From: Plectrocnemia conspersa
Lineage: Eukaryota; Arthropoda; Insecta; Trichoptera; Polycentropodidae
Length of the DNA stretch: 64,000 nt
Direction of reading: 5' to 3'
NCBI GenBank assembly: GCA_009617715.1
Contig: VTFK01000460.1
Coordinates: forward strand, 1-64,000
In this document: piece by piece, positions 53,801-62,800 of the stretch
Position numbering within the stretch: position 1 is the first letter of the stretch
Layout of the letters: the number at the start of each line of letters is the position of its first letter
Translations under genes and position numbers: made by a program
Notes under the pieces: generated by a model
Databases searched by the model: none
Told to the model about the DNA's origin: nothing
What the model saw: the letters and a program-made list of their open reading frames with translations, nothing else

Positions 53801-56800
53801 TACTCACTACACCGTCTACACACAAATGCAAGGATCTGAACCATACAGCAGCAAGGTAATTAAATTACGATGAAAGAAGTAATGAAAGTTGATTGGTTAA
53901 CGAATTTCTGTATTTAAAATTTTTCACATCAAGTATAACATTAATTTAAATAATTATTTTAGATACCTGCGTTACAAATGAGCTATTCCGCCACTGATCT
54001 TAAACCTGCTCGTTATGACTTCTGGGTAACTGCTTCCACAGTGATCGGAGAAGGACAACCCTCACCGACAGTTTCAACTAGCCCGAATACTAAAGGTATA
54101 TTATATATTATTTTATATGCAATATTGTATCATTATTAATTCTACCAGTTTTTCTCTTAATTATATTGTATGATTTATGCTTAATTATTTGCTTTGATAA
54201 GAATTTGAAAATAATCACATTCTCGCCTCTAAATGTGCTCAATCACATAAATGTGCTAAATGCAGTCACAACCAAATACATCTATTGGACAGTGTTTGTG
54301 ATTCCAAATTTCTCAGCAGCATAAATAGGGAGTTAGTGTGAGCTGAGGTAATGATAACTTAGATTCAGGGAATTTAAGAATTTAATTGAATAACTGGTAG
54401 TTTATTCTTCGTCCATTATCTTGTCAATTGAGTAAAATGAACATGCTGCAACAGGCATCATATCTTGAACCAAACATTTATTTCGACAATTTTTACATTG
54501 ATTTGATTTTTTTTAACAAATGTAAAATTATATTTAAAAACATAAAATCAGTATCGGTAAATTATTTTTGAGACTTTAGAACAATTCAGAATCTGACTGA
54601 ATTATTTATAATTCTGTGATTGATTTCTTTATGGTTCTGCTACTCTTCTTTAGTTGATCTTTGCTTTTTTCTATAAATTTCCCTGGAAAATTCTTCTCTC
54701 TTCCCTTCTGGACTGAAACTTCCTAATTAAAATTTTTGGCTTGTGGGAAATGTAGATTCATTTTTCTGCCATTTAAACTTTTTTTCAGTAGCGGCGGTTA
54801 TTAATTTGTTGTGTCAATTAGATATGATTTGCTATTTTCTGTAGCTCTGAAACAAATTTCCCCAACGTTTTACCCGAGAATGTTTTTTACTCACATCACT
54901 ACTGATAAATTAACTTTGAAAATTATAGTATAGAAGATAAAATATTTTTGTATTATAGTACCCGCTAAGATTGCTTCCTTCGATGACTCATTCACCGCAA
55001 CATACAAAGAAGACGTTAAACTGCCTTGCCTCGCCGTCGGTGTCCCACAACCAGATATTTCATGGAAAGTCAAGGGAGCTCCATTGGAAACTTCAGATCG
55101 CGTAAGACAATTGCCTGATGGTTCTCTCTTGATCGCCGGTGTTAACAGAGACGATGCTGGAGATTATACCTGCCAAGTGGAGAATCAATTCGGAACCGAT
55201 ATTGTAACTCATAAACTCACTGTTCACGGTTAGTATTTTATCATTATTTTTTTGAAATTACTATATTAATGAGTGTATTAAAAATATGTTTATATTTATT
55301 TAGCGCCACCATTCCCACCGACTTTGACTCTCGGCTCTAGCAGCGTCTCTTCGTTGTCGCTCCGACTTCGACCAGTCAACGCAACGCCTACTCATGGATA
55401 CACCATTCATTACAAACAAGAATTCGGAGATTGGGAAACTGTTCAAGTAATTATTTAACTATATCATTGGATATAGTAGATTATTATCAATTAATTAATA
55501 TTATGTTAAATTAATTTAGGTATCAAACACGGCGACTAGCTATACATTGGAAAATCTGTATTGTGGCTCAAGATATCAAGTTTATGTTACTGCTTATAAC
55601 GGGTAAGTTTTAATGGTTCGGTTATTAAATAATAGATAAGCACTATAGATATTATTTAATATATTTTGTTTGAGTAGAATCGGAACCGGAGAAGGTAGTG
55701 ATGTTCTTAATGCCCGCACTCGAGGCTCAAAGCCAATTGTACCACGAGCAGTTGATTTCATGGAAGTGTCCAGCGGAAGTGTGACTTTACATTTGAAACA
55801 ATGGCAAGACGGCGGATGCCCAATGACTCATTTCGTTGTTGAAAGCAAGAAGAAGTAATATTTTTATATATTTATTTTAAATAAACTATTTATGTATGTA
55901 TTCTCAATAGTATGATATGCTGATTTTTATATTTATTATTTTAGGGGTGCGACTGAATGGAATCAGATTTCTAACAGCGTTAAACCCGGCGGTAACTTTG
56001 TCGTTCTTGATTTGGAACCAGCGACTTGGTATTTGTTGAGAATCACTGCCCATAATAACGCCGGATTCAACGTTGCTGAATATGAATTTGCGACTCTCAC
56101 TGTAACAGGAGGTGAAAAATAAAATGATTTATGTAAATTAATTGGGTTGATGCATAATTTTAAAATATTTTATTTTTATAAATTGGTTCCCCGGATCGAA
56201 TTTTGCTATATGTACAAACGAGTGCTTTATTTGCATCTCTACCTTACACATTAAACAAATTTTTGGTTGCCACTGTCATGTTATTGTCTTATGAATTTCG
56301 TATAGACTAAACAATATCTTCATACAAAAATAAATGAGTTTTTGTTGCCTAAACCAAAAGTAAATTAAAGTGACAGAAAATTATTTTTGCAGAAGAAACT
56401 ATATTATAATGTGAAAAAAAAGATATGCCAAAGAAAATGGCAAAATTTCTAATATTTGGCTTCATCGATTCAAGCAACGGGACTTTTGACTGATTATTAT
56501 TTCTTATAGATAGGTGTTAACTTATTTGTTAAATTCATTCATACCGATCATAAAGCCAAATCGTAAAATTCCACACATGTTCATTATTTGTTCAGAAACT
56601 TATGATTTCGTTGATGTCAAAAGTCTGGCTTTAATCGGTAAACTAATACGGTGTGAATGAATTTCAGGTACGGTAGCACCTGTCCGAGACCCTCCCTCGA
56701 TAACGGCTGAGGATGCGATCAAACTAATATTGGCCAATCTCGGCACGATCGTGCCGATCGTGGCTGCCGTTGTTGTCATCATCGTCGCTATCATTGTGAT

Positions 56801-59800
56801 ATGCGTTGTGCGCGGCGGATCGAGAGTAGAGCTTAAAGGTTATTATGAGACTCTCAAACATCTCTATGTTTTTCTTCCAAAATAGGTACAGTCGCACCTC
56901 TACCGGGCGGCAGCATCACCGGAATATCCAGTGCAGAGATACCACCCTGGCTGAAGGCCTGGCTGGAACCCGACGTACTCGTGCCCATTTTGGCAACTAT
57001 TGTTGTTTTGATCGTCGGTATTGTTGTGATTTGTGTAACTTTAGCGAGAAGGCATCAACCGCATCGTCTCCGAGGTCAGAAGGACGTGTATTGTATGTAT
57101 ACTCTGTGGCATGGCGCCTGCGAGCTTTCTTATTTTCTTATCTCATACATTTTTGCCACACAATTTTTTAATAAATTATAGATTTAATATTGTTTGGCAA
57201 AAATATCATTGACAATTAAAGTATTTTAATAATTGAACAAAGACTTGAAATTAAACAAATTATGCTACTTTCATTGTCAATATTCATATTAAAAAAATCA
57301 TATTGAAGGTTGTATAAATACTTTAAATCATAAAGTAAAGCAATAATCTCTTTTATTGAAATTGTATTGATTATTTATGGATTCTGTAATTATCTAGAAT
57401 ATATTATAAATATTTTTTAACTCTTAATTTACTGTACAAAAAGGTACAAAAGAACAGTTTTTACAAAAGAACAAGTTTTTACATAGTATCCATGGCTTTC
57501 AATGCAAGTTTTCCAGCACTTCGTTTGAAGGGGCATTGTTATTTTACAACAAAACACATATACTTAAAAGTTTTTCTCTTTGATTCCCAACTGCATATAT
57601 CATAAAAAATTACTACTTTTGAAGGGGCATTGTTATTTTACAACAAAACACATATACTTAAAAGTTTTTCTCTTTGATTCGATTGCATACTGCATATATC
57701 ATACTGCTAACTTTGTCTCTTTTGGACATGGTGTTCGCCGTAAGAAAATCGTTTATTGAACGACCAATCACAAGGCAAAATAAAGTCAGGTTAATCTTTT
57801 ATACTAGATGGTATGATGCTATTTCTTGCTAGCTCACTTAGTTTTCAGCTAGTGATAGTTATCCCAGGTTTTATTCAGTTGTTTTTATCTTACGATTCAG
57901 TGTGCCTGACCTGGTAAAAAAAGTCTGCTAGAAAACTCATCATTTTGAAACTTTCTAATCTAATTTCTAGTGTCAGACATTACTTTTTTAATGAATTTTA
58001 ATGATGTTATTTTACTGGGTTGGTATACATAAATTTATAAAAATATTTATACATCCTTCAAGCTATCGATCTATAATTGTGTTATAACTGATTTATAATA
58101 ATTTTAAGCAACATGGCTGAAGGTAGACGTTCAATGTTATTACAATCTACTGTTAAATGTTTTCATGCAAATCTTCTTCACAACTTCAAATTGTTCATCA
58201 TCATCATCAAAACTATTTTCTTCATGTGTTAACTTTCAGTTTAACTTTTCTGTGTCGGTTCTTTTAATTGAATGCATCTTTATTTTATACTTTACATTTT
58301 CTCTGATGCATTATGCTCTTTAGATGCATTTTTTTATATAATTGTGTAATTTTATGTATAATTTACAATAACCACTAGTCAGATTTTTTATGGAATACTT
58401 ACGAATAGCCTTGAAATTTCTTTTTAAAAATTAAAATCTCAGTTGACTTCTTCATATAATTTGCATGAATTTAATTAATGTGAATTAGTATCTAAATATA
58501 TACAATACTTATAATAATGAAATATAATAAATATTTAATATATTATAATAAATAGTCATATTGCATTTCTTAATTAATACAATATTATTTGCAGATGATG
58601 TTGTTTACAATCAATCGATGATGAATCCTGCTGGAACTCTCGACAAGCGCCGACCATCTCTACGAGATGAGCTCGGTTACATTGCGCCACCGAACCGTAA
58701 ATTGCCCCCTGTCCCAGGATCAAACTACAACACTTGCGATAGAATCAAACGCGGCACTGTAATTGGTAAGTTTCACATATTGATGCTACTTGAATAAAAA
58801 ATTGCTAGATTTACTAAATAGTTAATAATATAATGTGTCAAATTTCAAAGAAAGAGGTTAAATGTGTTCAATGTTGTATTTTGCAAATGTGTGTGAATCA
58901 TTCGTTCGTTTATCTATTATATAGTTAAAAGTTCACTTTGCTGATTGAGGGAACTTCATCATAAGGTAATCAGCATGTGTCTATTATTTAAAGAAGATAG
59001 TGTATTCTAATATTTACTGAGATATCTTCTCAAAATAATAGACAAGTATTATTGTTCCATTGAGTGATTGAAAATTGTAATTTTTCGTGTGTCATCAATG
59101 TTCGACTCATTCATACGCTTTCCATCAATGATTATGTTCATTTAGAACTATTGATAAAATAGTATTAATTAAAAAATATTTTATTCATTGCTTAAATCAC
59201 CATCATTTGTATATATTAGAAAAGTACAAAAGCAATAGTTACATATTTTTGAGTCAAGGGTTGTTGTTTTTGTATTTAATCATTCATATCAGCAGTTACC
59301 AAAATTGATAGTCACGAAAAGTTTACGGCATCATATTCACAATAAATAACATTTGTGGAATAAAATTAATATATCAAATAAAAATAATATATCCCTATGT
59401 TATGAAGGTCATTCATTAAAAAAGTGAGCCACTGGCAAAAAAGTTTAGAGACTATTGGTTCATATCATAAATCAATCAATTTGTAAAGTCAATAAGAAAA
59501 TTTTTACGGTAAAAATTATTTTATGTCAATTAAATTAGTCCATTTAAAATATGTTCCAATATAAGAAATATAAGATAATTTTTATTAATTTATTTTATTG
59601 AAGAAGAATATTAATCTGAATTTACATTTTCTTATTATTACATGTTGTTTTGTTGTTTCAAATGATCATAAATTCATATTATCAATCATATGGCTGTTGA
59701 TATCATCTCATTTTATAAATAAGATAATGCACATTTTTATGATATGCCCTCATCTGCATTAAATTCATAAATAACCGCTTAATTTTTATATTTCTTACTG

Positions 59801-62800
59801 CAAAATTATTTACACATTTATTTCTTTTACTATAAAAGTGTTTATTTTCCCGTGAAGATTTAATTTTTTTATAGATGATTGTATATGGATATGTAGTCAT
59901 CTGTATTATTGTGTTGGAATGTTTGTCTTCCATTTTTGTTGCTCTCATTACTGTAACATTAGGTAACTCAATGCGGTCGCCACATTCGACATGGGATCCT
60001 CGCCGTCATCAATATGAAGACCTCAGAAATTCGGGAAGACATAGGAGAGGTCCTTCAGTTGACACTTGTGGGAAAGGTATTGATAAAATTGATTCTATAA
60101 AAAACTGAAATAAATATACAAATGCAAAAATAATAAATTTCAATTACTAACCATTTAACGGTGAGTATTAAAATTATTTGTTATATACATATATAATTGT
60201 GTTGTCAATGTTCGATTTAGTACTTAGAGTTTCAGGTATTATATGAAGCATTGGGAATATTAAGGACTAACTCAACAAATGCATATTTGCATGTTTCGAT
60301 ATAATCATCTTTAAAGCATGAATCCAGTTATCAACATGGCCATCATTTTCACCATTAAAATTGGGTTATTGAGTGGTGGGAGTATGTAAGATCTTGCATT
60401 GTGTGTATCACGTAATGTAACTGCAGTGCAAGATTGCTTATTATTACGTATCTAGGAATTGACTTTTTACTATAATACCTTTTGTGAGTTGAAAAGTTTT
60501 ATCGTGAAATAAAACAAATGACAACTTGTTGAATCTGTCCCTAATATTCTCAACGCTTAATAAAATGTGTAGATATTTATGTGATTTAATTTTAGGCGTG
60601 TTTTAAATAGTTTGTGTTGTTTATTTCAGCTGGAATGGAAGACGAGATTTGCCCCTATGCAACTTTCCACCTTTTAGGCTTCAGAGAAGAAATGGATCCC
60701 GCTAAAGCCGGTCTTAATTTCCAAACATTCCCGAATGGTTTACCTCATGCTGGAACAATGGGACCACCACACCATAACTCTCACAATATTCACTCTCGCT
60801 CTGGCTCACAAAGCATGGTAATTAGCCTTAATATAAAATAATCACTGAATGATAATGATACTAGAGATCTGTATTTATCTTTAGATAAGGTACTAACAGT
60901 TTAATGTGAATATCATCAATTGATTATTATTTTGTTAAAAATTATTATAGACAAATATTAAAAAATTTGCTGCAAATCATTGTAAGTTCATTGTTAATCC
61001 TTCAAGATTTGATGCCGAGTGGTGTTACTTATTCAGCTAGTTAGACGCTGAAAGATCTGTTTGTTATATATTTATTGCATAAATTATTTAAGTAATGCAG
61101 GTGTTAATATCGGACAGTGGAGTATAGGTTGATTAAAACGGTCGCGGATGATACTGATATAGAGCAGTCCTTGCAGTATTGCTGTTGTAAAAGTGGCTGT
61201 TCTTGAAGAAGTCCTTAATTGTGTCTGTTGAAATGTGTGAGTGTGCGCTGAAGTGAGTACTTCGGCTCTAATCTCTACTCTTGCTGATCTGCCCGTGGTG
61301 CTATTCTCCGTTTAATGAAAAGTGTCAAGCCTTTTATATATTTTCTCACAGAAGCTTGTATGAATGAGAAAAATAGCTTATTTAGACCAATGAATGTATT
61401 GTCAAACTGCCTCTAATGAAGCAAGTTTCCCGGGTGGTCCTTTATAAGCGAAACCATTGTCACATTGATTTTTACGTGGCTTATGGCTTAATATTGACCA
61501 AAACATGTACCGTGAGTACATGTTTTGGTCAATATTAAAAATCTTAATAAACAAATCGCGATATTATGCTTTTACTCTCAACTTTTCCCTGGTCTTAGTA
61601 AACAGGAAAATATAATACTACTATTTTTTTAGATCCAGCTATATTAGTTTGTGGACGATGAGTTCTAATACAACCCTAAAAATACCCTTTTTCAGACAAG
61701 TATTTTGAGATAAATATTGTTGACCCTTTTACTGTATTTTTTTACAATTTTTTTTATGAATAATCTTGTGTTTTAGAAATTTAACAAATAAAAATGTATA
61801 ATTGTTATACCAGTGAATTTGTATTCTTATTATATTTATTACAGCCCCGTCAGAATAATAGATATGCCCGCAAGAACTCACAAGGAGGAACCTCCATTTA
61901 CACACCGGGACCTGAATATGATGACCCAGCTAACTGCGCCGAAGAAGATCAATACGTAATACATAGTCAATCATTAGCACAAAACATATTTTATATAAAA
62001 AATATATTTAATATTATAATGTTATTTAGCGCAACCGTTATTCTCGACCAACATATGGACGTGTCGGCGGACCCGAATACGATGATCCTGCATCTTGCGC
62101 CCCTGAAGACGATCAATACACCGGCCAATATGGAACTCCCTATGAACATTATGGTTCTCGACCTAGCTTTGGTATTTATAGTAAAAGTGATTTCATATTT
62201 CATGCGAGCGTATGATATTGAACGATTTCATAGCTGGCTCCGGACGCAACTTGAATGCATCTCCCGAACCTCCACCACCGCCACCACGTAACCAGCACCC
62301 GGCCGCTAACGGAGCCGATGGAAACGGATCCTCGTTTAACGATTCCAAAGATTCTAACGAGATCTCTGAAGCTGAATGCGATCAACCCCGTGCCATTTCA
62401 GGTATACTCAAAGGGCTTATATTCGGGTAACGAAATTTTAGTCATTCGGGTGCTTAAACCCAAATCATGTTACTATCTTGTGATGTGAATTAACAAAGTG
62501 GGTTTAATATTAATTGTTAAACTATTTGTGACTAAACTTTTTAAATATCTTGATAACAAATTTTATTTCTCGTTCTCGATAAGATCGCATGGTATCTTGG
62601 ATTATTCTATTTATGGAAAACTGCATCGAACATGTGTTGATTCATTATTTTATAAATCAATATCTTTGTGTTATGTTTAAAATATTCGAGTTATGCTTGT
62701 ATTATAGAAGAAAAAAATACTGAAATTTCCAATTTTAGTCAAATTGCTATAGTTGGGAATTCTCTGTATGATGATTTAATCTTTTAAAGCTTAATTCATT

